Origin: Actinomycetota bacterium
GTDB taxonomy: Bacteria; Actinomycetota; Actinomycetes; Actinomycetales; Microbacteriaceae
DNA length: 64,000 bases
Reading direction: 5' to 3'
NCBI GenBank assembly: GCA_030838475.1
Contig: JAUZFP010000037.1
Coordinates: 1 to 64,000, forward strand
The notes beneath the pieces were generated by a model. It had not been told where the DNA came from. It saw only the letters and a program-made list of their open reading frames with translations, and did not search any database. Shown piece after piece: positions 36,721 through 45,634 of this stretch (position 1 is the first letter of the stretch; the number at the start of each line of letters is the position of its first letter). The position numbers and the translations under genes are program-made.

Positions 36721-37464
36721 TTATTCCCCAGTTCGCCGGCTAGCGGTTACAACGGCGTTCAGCAGCTGTTCTGCGTAGCGAAAACCTGCCATTCTGGTCC
36801 GTTCCGCCGACGGCGCGAACGACCAGAATGCGGTAATTGCCAGACAGACAATTACTCCAACAACTGAGGAAACGGAGTAGTGCTCAGGTAGCAGCAAGAA
36901 CCCTATCGCGAACCCGAGGAGACTTGCATATGTTGCTGCACGGCCGATCCATCGAACAGCGAACAAATTCCGCTCGAAGCCATACTGCGCGCTCTCCTGC
37001 TCGATTAGCGGAAACTCCGACCTGCGCCCCAGAGGGCGAACCTGAGATATTGCGAGGTCGATAAGTTCGTCCGCACGGGAACCATAGCGTCGCTCGGCGC
37101 GCGCGGATAGAAACTTGATCCCGGTTACTTTCTGGATTGCGGCGCGCCTAGTTTCGCGGCGGATCGCTGTTTGAAGTGAACCGTCGCGACGAAGCAGTTG
37201 TGTCGTCGGTTTGCCACCCCAGGATCTGTACAAAGCGGGTTCAACCGCTCGACCGAAGTTGCCAACGAATAGTGAGAGCACAAACCCGCCCGCGCCCAGT
37301 GAAACAAGTCCGAGAACACCAGCAACGATCGGATACTTATCGAATCCAAGCGCAACTACAAGGTCGGCAATTGGTGCGATAACCAATAGCCCTGGAGCAA
37401 GTCGCGCCCTGCGCTCATATGCGCTGAGGACCGGTCCAAGACTCTTAATGGATGCGGAGCTCAC
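36721..37464 (-). CDS. Four-helix membrane protein of unknown function
   Basis: A 247-residue protein. Helices lie at about 25-44 and 47-68, a soluble segment at about 75-165, and helices at about 172-192 and 197-215. The soluble part starts YRSWGGKPTTQLLRRDGSLQ and ends FPLIEQESAQYGFERNLFAVRW, motifs that look conserved in a membrane family I cannot name. The GTG start shares GTGA with the toxin-like gene upstream, so it is translationally coupled. A role as a membrane effector in a defence unit is only inference. Confidence 0.65.
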   Translation of the reverse strand: MSSASIKSLGPVLSAYERRARLAPGLLVIAPIADLVVALGFDKYPIVAGVLGLVSLGAGGFVLSLFVGNFGRAVEPALYRSWGGKPTTQLLRRDGSLQTAIRRETRRAAIQKVTGIKFLSARAERRYGSRADELIDLAISQVRPLGRRSEFPLIEQESAQYGFERNLFAVRWIGRAATYASLLGFAIGFLLLPEHYSVSSVVGVIVCLAITAFWSFAPSAERTRMAGFRYAEQLLNAVVTASRRTGE

Positions 37465-37874
37465 GCGGTGATTGGCCTAATCTTTACGCGTTGAAGCTGC
37501 GTATGAGGAACGGTCATGAGCGCGTAACTAGTCGGCCCCTCCATTTCATGCTCAAATACGAATCTCATGCCCGCCATCAACGTGGCAACGGTGATCGTAA
37601 TCTGCTCGAGACCTTTCAGACGCTTGTCAGCGACCCCAACCCAACGCATGCCCGAGCGAAGCACTGCGGTTCGCTCTAGAGGATCTTTCAGTTGATTTCG
37701 ATCACGTGTCACGATCGCGTCGAAACCGCGCGCCCTCAGGGCGTCCATGAGCGGTATGTCTTCGACACCCGCAAGATGCTCGTCTCTATACGTCGCGAAC
37801 TGATGTTGCTGGTACACGGCAGCAAGCGGCTGGGCTATGAGCGGAGGGAGATTCTCGTCAAGGTAAACCTTCAC
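37461..37874 (-). CDS. DUF5615 PIN-like toxin (VapC45-like)
   Basis: A 137-residue protein beginning MKVYLDENLPPLIAQPLAA, with acidic residues in YLDENLP and IVTRDRNQL as in PIN-like (Mut7-C/DUF5615) nucleases. The C-terminus continues past the typical domain (MRFVFEHEMEGPTSYALMTV). In M. tuberculosis a similar pair is VapBC45. Its ATG overlaps the stop of the DUF433 gene by four bases. It probably cleaves RNA when free of its antitoxin. Confidence 0.8.
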   Translation of the reverse strand: MKVYLDENLPPLIAQPLAAVYQQHQFATYRDEHLAGVEDIPLMDALRARGFDAIVTRDRNQLKDPLERTAVLRSGMRWVGVADKRLKGLEQITITVATLMAGMRFVFEHEMEGPTSYALMTVPHTQLQRVKIRPITA

Positions 37875-38488
37875 GCCGCAACGCCCGTGATCGAGAGTTG
37901 GAAGTCGAGAGCATCTCGCGCCGCGTCAGCTGATACCTCTGGGTAGAAATCCGCAACCTGCTCCGGTGATACCGTCCCATCCGCGATCAAACCGGCAACG
38001 ACGTCAAAGGGGATTCGCGTGCCAACGATGGTGGGCCAGCCACCTAGTCGACCCGGATTCACCTCGACACCCTGTCGCGGGTGGAGAAGTGGATCGACCT
38101 TACGACTGCTCACTGTCTCGAATTCCGCAAAGATGTCGGCAAGGGTGCCGATCGCTGCCTGCCCCGGCTGCTTTGCGAGATCCACTACAGCCCCCGACGG
38201 TGGCTGAAACCCGATACTCGAGCCGAGCTTCATCAATTTGTAGCTCGCCGGGTGTTCAACCATGTCGAGTTCGCGCAACGTGTCGAGAGACTTTCGGATC
38301 AGCTGGAGCGGGTGGTCGCCTCGCAACCAAGCCAGCGTGCGCAATGCAACCACGTCACGGAACGAATATAGGTAGGGGGGCTTGACGGCCTCGATCTCTG
38401 GAATCAGGACGGATGTACGTCGCCAATAGGCAAGCTGATCGACTGAAGCACCGCTCATCTTCGAGGTCAGCGGTATAGGGAATGCCAT
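37871..38488 (-). CDS. MerR-like DUF433 antitoxin (VapB45-like)
   Basis: A 205-residue protein with an N-terminal MerR-type helix-turn-helix (MSGASVDQLAYWRRTSVL ... PPYLYSFRDVVALRTLAWL) and a C-terminal DUF433 domain (WPTIVGTRIPFDVVAGLIADGTVSPEQVADFYP). This architecture is that of the VapB45-type antitoxin. It is the first gene of a four-gene operon continuing with the toxin, the membrane protein and the MBL hydrolase, and likely autoregulates it. Confidence 0.82.
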   Translation of the reverse strand: MAFPIPLTSKMSGASVDQLAYWRRTSVLIPEIEAVKPPYLYSFRDVVALRTLAWLRGDHPLQLIRKSLDTLRELDMVEHPASYKLMKLGSSIGFQPPSGAVVDLAKQPGQAAIGTLADIFAEFETVSSRKVDPLLHPRQGVEVNPGRLGGWPTIVGTRIPFDVVAGLIADGTVSPEQVADFYPEVSADAARDALDFQLSITGVAA

Positions 38489-38545
38489 ATCGATGCCCTC
38501 CGTTCCAGCGCAGCCTTAGTTTGGCAGATGCGCACGATATCGGTC

Positions 38546-39685
38546 TCAGCCAACGCTGTTCGTGTCGTCTGTTGATGCGTGGTCTCGGATTGCGTCAATT
38601 CCAATGACGAGACCATTTAGCTTCGCGGCTACGGCGTCAAGATCTTCGTCGAACAAATCGGCGTAAACGTCCAGGGTGATAGCCGCGGACGCGTGACCCA
38701 GCATTTTCTGCAGTGCTTTCACGTTCGCGCCGACCGAGACAGCGAGGCTTGCACACGTGTGCCTTAGCTCATGGGACGTGAGTCCCGGAATTCCGATCTC
38801 TGTCGCCGCGTCATTGAACCAATACCGCCGAAACGATTGGTTGCGAATCGGCATTTGGGTCCGTGCGCTCACGAACACTCGGTCCTCCGACATCTTGCCT
38901 TCAACGTGTGTGGCCAGCTGACTCATGACGAACTCCGGTACTGGAATGGATCGTTCCTCGTAGTCCTTTGGGGCGGACTCCTCGAAGTAGCCGCCGACCT
39001 CGAGCATGGTCTCTCGTACGTTGAGTCGCCGCCGCTTGAAGTCGAGGTCGCGCACGCGCAGGCCGGCGAGCTCGCCCCAGCGAAGCCCGGTGTACGCGAG
39101 CACGTAGATCAGCAGCCCGAATCCTTCGCCTTTCGCCCTTCGGTCTACCGCCGAGGCAAGGTCTGCGACCTGCTGGTAAGTAAGGAACTTCTTGCGTCTC
39201 TTCATCTGACGCGGGAGCTTAAGTCGCGCGGCGGGATTGCCGGGCAGTCTGCCGTCGTCGACGGCAGGCTGCCTTGCACCTGATAGCACGGTCGCGGCTT
39301 TGTGTACCGAGCCCGGATTGTGGGACGCGTTGAGTTGCGAAACGAACTGTTGGCACCGCAATCTTGTTAGCTCGGCCAACGGAATGGCACCGAGTGCGGG
39401 GTTTATCTGAAGTCTCGTCACTCCTTCCATTCGACTCAAGCTCGAACGCCGCAAGTCCGCTCTTGTCGAAATGTAGATCGCCATCCACTCGGCGACGGTG
39501 ACTCGCGCACGAGTCGGATCGATGTAGCGACCGCTGGCCTTAGCTACGTCAACGGATGCAAGGAACAGTTCGGCTTCGTGCTTGGTCTTGAACCCGCGCT
39601 TGTCGGTTTGCAATCGATCGGGCTTGCGATACCGAACCCGATAACGCCGGCCCGCGGCGCTTAGGTATGCGGCGATGCTTGCCAT
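38546..39685 (-). CDS. Tyrosine recombinase/integrase of the island
   Basis: A 379-residue phage-type integrase. It has an AP2-like arm-binding N-terminus (RYRVRYRKPDRLQTDKRGFKTKHEAE), a SAM-like core-binding domain (60-150) and a catalytic domain with Arg202 (YTGLRWGELAGL), His305 and Arg308 (HELRHTCASL), His331 (MLGHAS) and nucleophile Tyr341 (VYADLF). All catalytic residues are present. The stretch VLSGARQPAVDDGRLPGN departs from the usual SRALDQAVEDGRL pattern but keeps the frame. It lies 4.3 kb from attL rather than next to it. It is the likely enzyme for integration at tRNA-Thr. Confidence 0.92.
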   Translation of the reverse strand: MASIAAYLSAAGRRYRVRYRKPDRLQTDKRGFKTKHEAELFLASVDVAKASGRYIDPTRARVTVAEWMAIYISTRADLRRSSLSRMEGVTRLQINPALGAIPLAELTRLRCQQFVSQLNASHNPGSVHKAATVLSGARQPAVDDGRLPGNPAARLKLPRQMKRRKKFLTYQQVADLASAVDRRAKGEGFGLLIYVLAYTGLRWGELAGLRVRDLDFKRRRLNVRETMLEVGGYFEESAPKDYEERSIPVPEFVMSQLATHVEGKMSEDRVFVSARTQMPIRNQSFRRYWFNDAATEIGIPGLTSHELRHTCASLAVSVGANVKALQKMLGHASAAITLDVYADLFDEDLDAVAAKLNGLVIGIDAIRDHASTDDTNSVG

Positions 39686-39880
39686 ACGAACAACTCGGGG
39701 ACCGACCGTTGACCGTCGAGTGAACGCGCCCGGATGCTACGTGTCTCAAGGGTCTCGTTGGGGTTGACTTCTTGGTCAGTGTCGACGCGCACTCGCTGGG
39801 GAATCGTCCGGAGGTGTCCATCCAGGTGCCGCGCTTGTCGAACGCGGTAGTCGTGATGAGCCGCCCTCATGCGGCGCCCG

Positions 39881-40255
39881 CTAGTTGGTTGACCACCAGT
39901 TGAGAATTGCCGCGACGATGACTATCACCAAAACCATGCCCTCGCCAATGGCACCAGCCCATCTGATGTTGGCCTCACGGCGACCCAACACGATCGATCC
40001 GACCAGGGTGAAAACCACCGCACAAACCACAGCTGCCGGAATTAGGTACCAGGAGCCGTAATAGAGCGGAAGATCGCACGTTTGTGAAGGGCTGCATGCC
40101 GCGATATGCGTGGCCTCAAGAACGACGAATATGTACCCGACCAGCCCGGTGACAATCTGAAGCAGAACAAGGCCAACCGTCACTGCAATGTCCGCAAACG
40201 TGGGTTTAGTGAACGGTTCGTGAAGCCCGTTTTGGGGAGATGAAATGACCTGCAC
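39881..40255 (-). CDS. Small hypothetical membrane protein
   Basis: A 124-residue protein with three hydrophobic segments (about 23-47, 68-90 and 100-118), a polar N-terminus (MQVISSPQNGLHEPFTKPT) and a Cys-rich extracytoplasmic loop (AACSPSQTCDLPLYYG). No family could be recognised. It lies between the integrase and the cutinase gene. The gap 39686-39880 shows no gene I trust. Confidence 0.5.
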   Translation of the reverse strand: MQVISSPQNGLHEPFTKPTFADIAVTVGLVLLQIVTGLVGYIFVVLEATHIAACSPSQTCDLPLYYGSWYLIPAAVVCAVVFTLVGSIVLGRREANIRWAGAIGEGMVLVIVIVAAILNWWSTN

Positions 40256-40381
40256 CTATATTTCGAGTCGTCGCGACCTGGGACTGCGGGCCCGCCTTAT
40301 GTTCGTCTATTGCCTCGCCCGATAGCTGCATCCCACGCCGACAGCCCCAACGTGTCGAAGCTATCGGCGCGGGTGACTACC

Positions 40382-41239
40382 TCAGTTGTCCGTGACCCAA
40401 TTCATGAAGAACACCCACGCATTACCAATTACGGTAGAGGCGCCGTAGCTGCCGTGAATCGTTGCACCTGCTGGAGTGAAATTGCTCTGGCAGAACTCGT
40501 CACCTGTAAAGCAGTACGACTGGACGTAAGTCGACGGCTCGAGAGTGTCGTAGTTCGGTGGGAGGTAGGTGAGGTGCACGTTGTTCACGAACTGTCCGGT
40601 CGGGGCCTCGAGAATTCCGCCCCCGATGCCGTCGCCGGCGGCGTCCCACGCCTCCCCGGGACGGTACCTAGGGTCGCCGAATAACAACACGGAGGTGATG
40701 TGGTCCAGCGCCGCTGATGAAAGCGCGGGCACCGTCTCAAGGCTTGAGTGCGTCAGCCCAACCGATTCATCGATGACGTCCGCTCCTTGTGAGTACCCCG
40801 CCAAGATGATGTTGGTATAGGGACAGGCCCCAGCGACGCTGTTTATTTCGCCCACGAGATTAGTGATCCCGGTCTGCACACTCGATATGTATCCCAAGGT
40901 CGGCCCAGTTGCCGGGAGGATGACCGCTGGGTAGGAGATGGCTTCTTGGTATACCGGCAAGTAGGGTTCGCTGTTGGCATAGCCAATGAGGCTACTGAGG
41001 GTCGCTCCCGCCCCTCCAGATGCGTAGGTCCGACCGCCGTTGGCGGAGCCTGTTCCAGCGGCCTCGGAAGTGCCCCGCACCGAAATCATCGTCGCAAATC
41101 CACACCGATCGGTGGACGTTAGCGCTTGAGCCGGCGCCGCTCCGACAGCAACCGCCGCAACCGCGAGTGATAGGGCTGCACCTATTAGTTTCCAACTCTG
41201 CGCCGATTTTCTTCGTGTCGTTGATCGTGCAGGAAGCAT
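40382..41239 (-). CDS. Secreted cutinase-family serine hydrolase
   Basis: A 285-residue protein with a signal peptide (about 1-40, ending APAQA) and the cutinase fold. It has CGFATMISVRGTSEAAGTG at the start, the nucleophile in LAGYSQGADVI, and Asp/His in CFTGDEFC and IHGSYG. FGDPRYRPGEAW is also conserved. Cutinases hydrolyse cutin, triglycerides or other esters outside the cell, and some actinobacterial members act on wall lipids. It is an island gene with no obvious operon partner. Confidence 0.88.
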   Translation of the reverse strand: MLPARSTTRRKSAQSWKLIGAALSLAVAAVAVGAAPAQALTSTDRCGFATMISVRGTSEAAGTGSANGGRTYASGGAGATLSSLIGYANSEPYLPVYQEAISYPAVILPATGPTLGYISSVQTGITNLVGEINSVAGACPYTNIILAGYSQGADVIDESVGLTHSSLETVPALSSAALDHITSVLLFGDPRYRPGEAWDAAGDGIGGGILEAPTGQFVNNVHLTYLPPNYDTLEPSTYVQSYCFTGDEFCQSNFTPAGATIHGSYGASTVIGNAWVFFMNWVTDN

Positions 41240-41471
41240 TTCAATCTCCTCAATATCATCGCCCGGACATTTGAGGAGAAATTTCCCCGAGCCTCAAGGT
41301 GATCGAACTCTAATCGGAGTACACATACCTGTCTGTCCGCGTTTCGGTGAACTTCACTAGCGGGTTTCTCTAACATGCAGGTCAAAGAAGATCAGACTCT
41401 GCCGGGAACCGAGTCACCTGATCTCGTCGCCCGCCTCTGATTCACGCTTAATCCGTAGCGAACTTGTACAC

Positions 41472-41792
41472 GTGCGTGTGATTGCCCAGTGGCTACACCG
41501 TCGCGAGCACATCGAGCAGCGGTCGGAACACAAGCGTGAGCCGGACCAGAACCAGCTGTCCGAACGAGCTGAGCGAGCTGGGGCGCCGACCTCGGCCCTC
41601 GCACGCGAGGATATTCTGGCATCCTTGCGCACCGCGGATGGGGACGGCATCGGGGCGAGGATGGAAGAAGCTCTGAGGCGCACACTGTCTCCCGACGTGC
41701 TCGCGAGCAAACAGGATTCCTCACAATATGCGCGCCATGAGCCCGCGGCCGCTAGCCGCGTCGTCGCGATCGACCAGCACTCCCAAGGTTAG
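41472..41792 (+). pseudogene. Remnant of a toxin-antitoxin pair fused by deletion (copy A)
   Basis: A GTG-started frame begins like the toxin of copy B (QWLHRREHIEQRSEHK) and switches in frame at DQN to the antitoxin C-terminal half (QLSERAERAGAPTSALARE ... EEALRRTLSPDVLAS). About 360 bases relative to copy B are missing at the junction. Extra residues follow the normal antitoxin end. It is probably a nonfunctional remnant, although the fused frame is open. Confidence 0.7.
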
Positions 41793-41878
41793 TCTCAACG
41801 CGCACGAACCAGAGAATGTGGAGTGCGCCGTATGCAGCGAATCGCCGAGATGAGACGGGCTTGCGTGCTCGGGTTCGG

Positions 41879-42175
41879 GTGGATGACTGGTTGCACCGCC
41901 GCGAGCACACCGAACAGCAGTCGCAACGGAAGGGCGAGACGGAGCAAAACATTCTCGTCGAGTGGGCAGACGAGGCGTACCTTGACAAGTCAGGAGTGAC
42001 GTTCGACCCGGACTACGCCTCAGACACCGGTCTCTCGGCACGGACGATCGGCGGGTCGGACTCGGCCGGATTCCTCATCACCGTGATCACCGTCCGCGAT
42101 GAGGATGACCACCTGTGGGGCGCAACCGCGTTCCGCGCTAACAGCACGGATGAACGTCACTACTTAGGTTCGTAA
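41879..42175 (+). CDS. BrnT-like toxin (copy B, intact)
   Basis: A 98-residue protein from GTG, beginning VDDWLHRREHTEQQSQRKGE. The second half, GFLITVITVRDEDDHLWGATAFRANSTDERHYLGS, resembles the end of BrnT/RelE-fold toxins, in which an Arg-rich strand and the final R-x-Y form the RNase site. Homologues are copies A (41472) and C (61752). The antitoxin gene follows after ten bases. The BrnT assignment is by pattern only and is moderate. Confidence 0.6.
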   Translation: MDDWLHRREHTEQQSQRKGETEQNILVEWADEAYLDKSGVTFDPDYASDTGLSARTIGGSDSAGFLITVITVRDEDDHLWGATAFRANSTDERHYLGS

Positions 42176-42184
42176 GGAGCAGCA

Positions 42185-42493
42185 ATGAGCATCGACGAGA
42201 CCCTCGCCGCCGAAGCGGCTCACGCCGAGGCCAACCGCGACGTGACACCAAGACCGGGTGTCCGCGCCCAGCGCCGTTCCGGTGCCGGCAGTCCCGCGGT
42301 GCTGTCCGTGCGTCTTACTAAAGAGCAGTACGACCAACTGTCTGAGCGGGCCGAGCGAGCTGGCATTCCCACCTCGGCACTCGCACGCGAGGTCATCCTC
42401 GCCTCCCTTGGTGACGCGGACGGCGACCGTGTTGCCGCGAAACTCGAAGAGGTTCTGCGCCGCACGCTCTTGCCTGACTTGCTCGCAGGCTGA
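42185..42493 (+). CDS. Ribbon-helix-helix antitoxin (copy B)
   Basis: A 102-residue protein with a flexible N-terminus (MSIDETLAAEAAHAEANRD) and an RHH DNA-binding domain, LSVRLTKEQYDQLSERAERAGIPTSALAREVILAS. A C-terminal helix (VAAKLEEVLRRTLLPDLLAG) may bind the toxin. AAGGAG lies six bases before the ATG. Toxin-first order matches BrnTA systems. It is nearly identical to the antitoxin at 62020. Confidence 0.75.
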   Translation: MSIDETLAAEAAHAEANRDVTPRPGVRAQRRSGAGSPAVLSVRLTKEQYDQLSERAERAGIPTSALAREVILASLGDADGDRVAAKLEEVLRRTLLPDLLAG

Positions 42494-42596
42494 CACACCT
42501 CACCGCGTTGTGTTGAGGTGTGGCCGCTATCTTTTGCGAGACCTGGACGCCTTCGGGACGACTGCGCTCATTCCCGACGGCGCTCTCATAGAGTCG

Positions 42597-43094
42597 CTAT
42601 AGCCAGCGTCGCAGGCCGACTGCCAATGGATTTGTTGTAGATCGCGTGCGGAGGACGACCGTAGTCAGCGAGTAGCGGGATGCCGATGGTGCGAACGCGG
42701 CGACCGCGGCGGAGAGGGCCATCATGATCGGGTATTGGGTGATCAGCTGGTCGGCGAACCAGTAGTTGCACAGTTCCGCCATCGAGACGAGTGCTGCGGG
42801 GAAGGTGAACATGCCGAGCACCAGCGCGATACCAAGGCAGGTCTCCAAGAGTGGCACCCCGAATCCGAACAGCTCGGGAGCCTTACCCAGGGCGTTTGCC
42901 GTGAAGAATTTGTAGAAGTCGGGAACTCTCGGGTTCTGCGCTGTGGAGTGTACGACCAGGAGGATATCCGCTCGACCGAATCCGGCGTGATACTTCAACA
43001 GTCCCTCGTTGATCCACAGCGCGCCGAGCGCGACCCGGGCGAGGGTGGTGACGATAGCCGCCACCCTCGCCCGGGTCGTGGTCGGGAATGTCAC
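42597..43094 (-). CDS. DoxX-family membrane protein
   Basis: A 165-residue protein with four hydrophobic helices and the DoxX pattern TLARVALGALWINEGLLKYHAGFG, then GFGVPLLETCLGIALVLGMF and a final helix. DoxX proteins are linked to thiol and redox stress in Actinobacteria. The GTG start overlaps the stop of the DM13 gene by four bases, so it is the second gene of a two-gene operon divergent from the two-component system. Confidence 0.85.
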   Translation of the reverse strand: MTFPTTTRARVAAIVTTLARVALGALWINEGLLKYHAGFGRADILLVVHSTAQNPRVPDFYKFFTANALGKAPELFGFGVPLLETCLGIALVLGMFTFPAALVSMAELCNYWFADQLITQYPIMMALSAAVAAFAPSASRYSLTTVVLRTRSTTNPLAVGLRRWL

Positions 43095-43516
43095 TTTGAG
43101 AGTGGCGCGGCACCGAAGACGGCGAGGGCTTTGTCGCAGTGCTCGACTAGGTCCTTGTACTTCGAGGCATCAACACCAGAGGGGATTGTGAACGTCTGGC
43201 TGGATTTGTCCCACGCGACGGCCGCGATCTCGACCCCAGCAGTAGCCTCCGACTCGCTGGTCCCATTGGCAAGGTAGAGGTGAAGGTCAGGGCCCTGGTC
43301 GGAGGAGAACCCGGTCAGCTTGATCGTGTTGCCAGTGATGGTGACGTTCCCTGCGGCTTTCTTGCCATTGAGGCCAGCGAAGGTGCCAGTGAGCTTCACG
43401 CTCGAGGTCGCGGCGGCCGGCTTGGTACTAGCTGTGGGAGCGCTGCTGCAGCCCGCGAGGGCGGCGGCGAGGGCGATTGCGATGGCGCCGCTGGCGAGAA
43501 GAGTTTTGGTGCGCAT
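43091..43516 (-). CDS. DM13-domain lipoprotein
   Basis: A 141-residue lipoprotein, MRTKTLLASGAIAIALAAALAGC, with the lipobox cysteine near residue 23, a short Ala/Thr/Ser linker and a DM13 domain (VKLTGTFAGLNGKKAAGNVTI ... GPDLHLYLANG). DM13 domains are thought to take part in redox or electron transfer. The start is set at 43516 because the lipoprotein signal begins there. It precedes the DoxX gene. Confidence 0.85.
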   Translation of the reverse strand: MRTKTLLASGAIAIALAAALAGCSSAPTASTKPAAATSSVKLTGTFAGLNGKKAAGNVTITGNTIKLTGFSSDQGPDLHLYLANGTSESEATAGVEIAAVAWDKSSQTFTIPSGVDASKYKDLVEHCDKALAVFGAAPLSK

Positions 43517-43689
43517 GAGGAATATGTCCTGTTCTGGTGTCTTGTGACTGCCGCAGCTGCGGCGACAACCACAAGACAATCAACCCGAGCGGGGCTGTTG
43601 GCCGAAGCTTTCAACGCCGTAATCGAACATTTCAGAGCCGTAATATTCATCCGCGGAATCGATCAGGCTTCCCGTCTACGCTCGAAGAT

Positions 43690-44388
43690 ATGCAAGCTGG
43701 AGCCCGGATCATGGTCGTCGAGGATGACGCCACCGTGCGCACTGTCGTCGCCGATCATCTTCGTGCTGCGGGATGCGAAGTCGTCCAGTATGCGGATGGC
43801 GAGAGCGCCCTCGCCGCAGTTCGGGCGCGGATCCCGGATCTTGTGATCCTGGATCGCATGCTTCCTGCCCTCGACGGAGACGAGGTTTGCCGCCTCGTAC
43901 GGGTGTTCTCCAACGTGCCAATCATCATGCTGACCGCGCTCGACAGCGTGGACGATCGAATCGCCGGCCTCGAGCATGGCGCGGACGACTATCTCTCCAA
44001 ACCGTTCTCCCTGCGTGAGTTGCAGCTAAGGATCAATGCCCAGTTGCGTCGGGCAACGACGACAACAGTCCCGCTGGAGTTCACAGCCGGCCGCTTCCGC
44101 GTCGACCCGGCCCACCGCCGGGTCTGGGTTGGAGGGCGGGAGGTGGCACTGACTGCCCGCGAGTATGAACTGTTTCTGTACTTGGTCCGCAACCCCGAAC
44201 GGGTAGTCAGCCGGGAGGAGATCCTCCGAGAGGTGTGGCAGTGGGCGTTCGGCGACGAATCCACCGTCACCGTTCACGTGCGAAGGCTCCGAGAGAAGAT
44301 CGAGACTGACCCCCGTTTCCCGTGCTTCCTGACCACGGAGTGGGGCGCCGGCTATCGATTGACGGTCGAAGAGGGTGTTCCATGTTGA
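43690..44388 (+). CDS. OmpR-family response regulator (island)
   Basis: A 232-residue regulator. The receiver domain has Asp pair 12-13, phospho-acceptor Asp55 in LVILDRMLPALDG and Lys in LSKPFS. The C-terminal winged helix has LTAREYELFLYLVRNPERVVSREEIL and EWGAGYRL. The ATG at 43690 starts the conserved MQAGARIMVVEDD. Its end overlaps the kinase gene by seven bases. It faces away from the DM13-DoxX operon, its most likely target. Confidence 0.92.
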   Translation: MQAGARIMVVEDDATVRTVVADHLRAAGCEVVQYADGESALAAVRARIPDLVILDRMLPALDGDEVCRLVRVFSNVPIIMLTALDSVDDRIAGLEHGADDYLSKPFSLRELQLRINAQLRRATTTTVPLEFTAGRFRVDPAHRRVWVGGREVALTAREYELFLYLVRNPERVVSREEILREVWQWAFGDESTVTVHVRRLREKIETDPRFPCFLTTEWGAGYRLTVEEGVPC

Positions 44389-45506
44389 AACTTGCCGAAC
44401 TGCTCCTGGTCGCGGTGACTACTCTGACAACGACAGCAGTGGTGACCGTGCTCACCTTCCTGTTGCTGCGGTTGGCGCGCAGGGCGGGAGCCGCGGCCAG
44501 GCTCGCGATCGTGCTCGGTGGTGCGGTGATTTCAATTGCGGCGTCGACGGTCGCTGTGGCGATCGAGATGTATCTCTCCGGCCACGATGTGATCGTGCTG
44601 GCTTGGGTGATCGGAGTTTCCGCGATCATGAGCACAGCCGCGGCATGGCTTATCGCCCGCTCGGCCGTGAAGTCATCGGTCGCCACCCTCGTCGCATCCA
44701 CCCGCCGCGTCGGCCACGGCGATGTCGTCGAGCCCTCCCCAACGGGTCTGCCCGAATTCGATGCCGTCTCCTCCGAACTCGCCGAAAGCTCCCAGCGACT
44801 AGCTGAAGCGCGCGCGCAGGTTGCAGAACTCGACAACGCACGCAAACAATTATTCGCGTGGATCTCGCACGACCTACGCACCCCTCTCGCCGGGATGCGG
44901 GCCATGGCCGAAGCGATAGAGGAAGGCACTGCGGCTGACCCCGACGAATATATTCGCCTCATCCGCGGCAAGATCGACACAGTCACCCAGATGGTCGGTG
45001 ACCTCTTCGAGCTCTCGAAACTCCAAACGGGCACGCTCGAACTCCATCCCGAACCCGTCATCCTCCTCGATTTGGTCTCGGACGCCGTCTCAGATGTACA
45101 TGCCATCGCCTCCTCCCGCGGAATCGACATCGCTCAGGACGGCATCGACGGCCACATCATCTGGGCAGACGCAAGAGAATTGACCCGCGCGATCGGCAAC
45201 CTGTTGGCCAACGGTGTCCGGCACGCGCCAGACGACAGCACAATTCTGATCCGTGCCGACACCCTCGAGGACGACCAGCTCATCCTCAGCGTCATCGACC
45301 AAGGCGCCGGTGTCACAGCCGAGAACCTCGGACACATGTTCGACGTCGGCTGGCGCGCTGACGCCTCCCGCACAACGCACACCGGCGGAGCAGGGCTGGG
45401 TTTGGCGATCGTGCGTGGCATCGTCGAAGCCCATGGTGGTCATGTGCAAGCGAGACGCACAGAGGCAGGATTCCAACTCGACCTGATCCTCCCGTCAAGC
45501 ACGTAG
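44382..45506 (+). CDS. Sensor histidine kinase (island)
   Basis: A 374-residue kinase. The N-terminal half carries three to four hydrophobic helices (about 5-25, 37-60 and 65-90) with little extracytoplasmic sequence, suggesting membrane or redox sensing. A HAMP-like segment follows, then HisKA with His163 in WISHDLRTPL. HATPase motifs are NLLANGVRHAP (N box), DQGAGVT and GGAGLGLAI. It is paired with the overlapping response regulator. Confidence 0.92.
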   Translation: MLKLAELLLVAVTTLTTTAVVTVLTFLLLRLARRAGAAARLAIVLGGAVISIAASTVAVAIEMYLSGHDVIVLAWVIGVSAIMSTAAAWLIARSAVKSSVATLVASTRRVGHGDVVEPSPTGLPEFDAVSSELAESSQRLAEARAQVAELDNARKQLFAWISHDLRTPLAGMRAMAEAIEEGTAADPDEYIRLIRGKIDTVTQMVGDLFELSKLQTGTLELHPEPVILLDLVSDAVSDVHAIASSRGIDIAQDGIDGHIIWADARELTRAIGNLLANGVRHAPDDSTILIRADTLEDDQLILSVIDQGAGVTAENLGHMFDVGWRADASRTTHTGGAGLGLAIVRGIVEAHGGHVQARRTEAGFQLDLILPSST

Positions 45507-45634
45507 CGATGCGTCTGACGGCGCTGTACGCGACCCGCGGAATCGGGGGCCCGCTAGCCGTGCGAAGCAAAGAGTGCCGTGGGAGCCGATTTATCGCGGA
45601 CGGTGATCACGCTGATGAGGAACCTAGACGATCA

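Noticed and set aside
37452-37679. 75-codon + strand frame opposite the VapC45-like gene
   Set aside because: No domain, and it is opposite a well-supported operon with four-base gene overlaps.
39661-39870. 69-codon - strand frame upstream of the integrase, considered as an excisionase
   Set aside because: No helix-turn-helix or known excisionase pattern is visible and it overlaps the integrase start.
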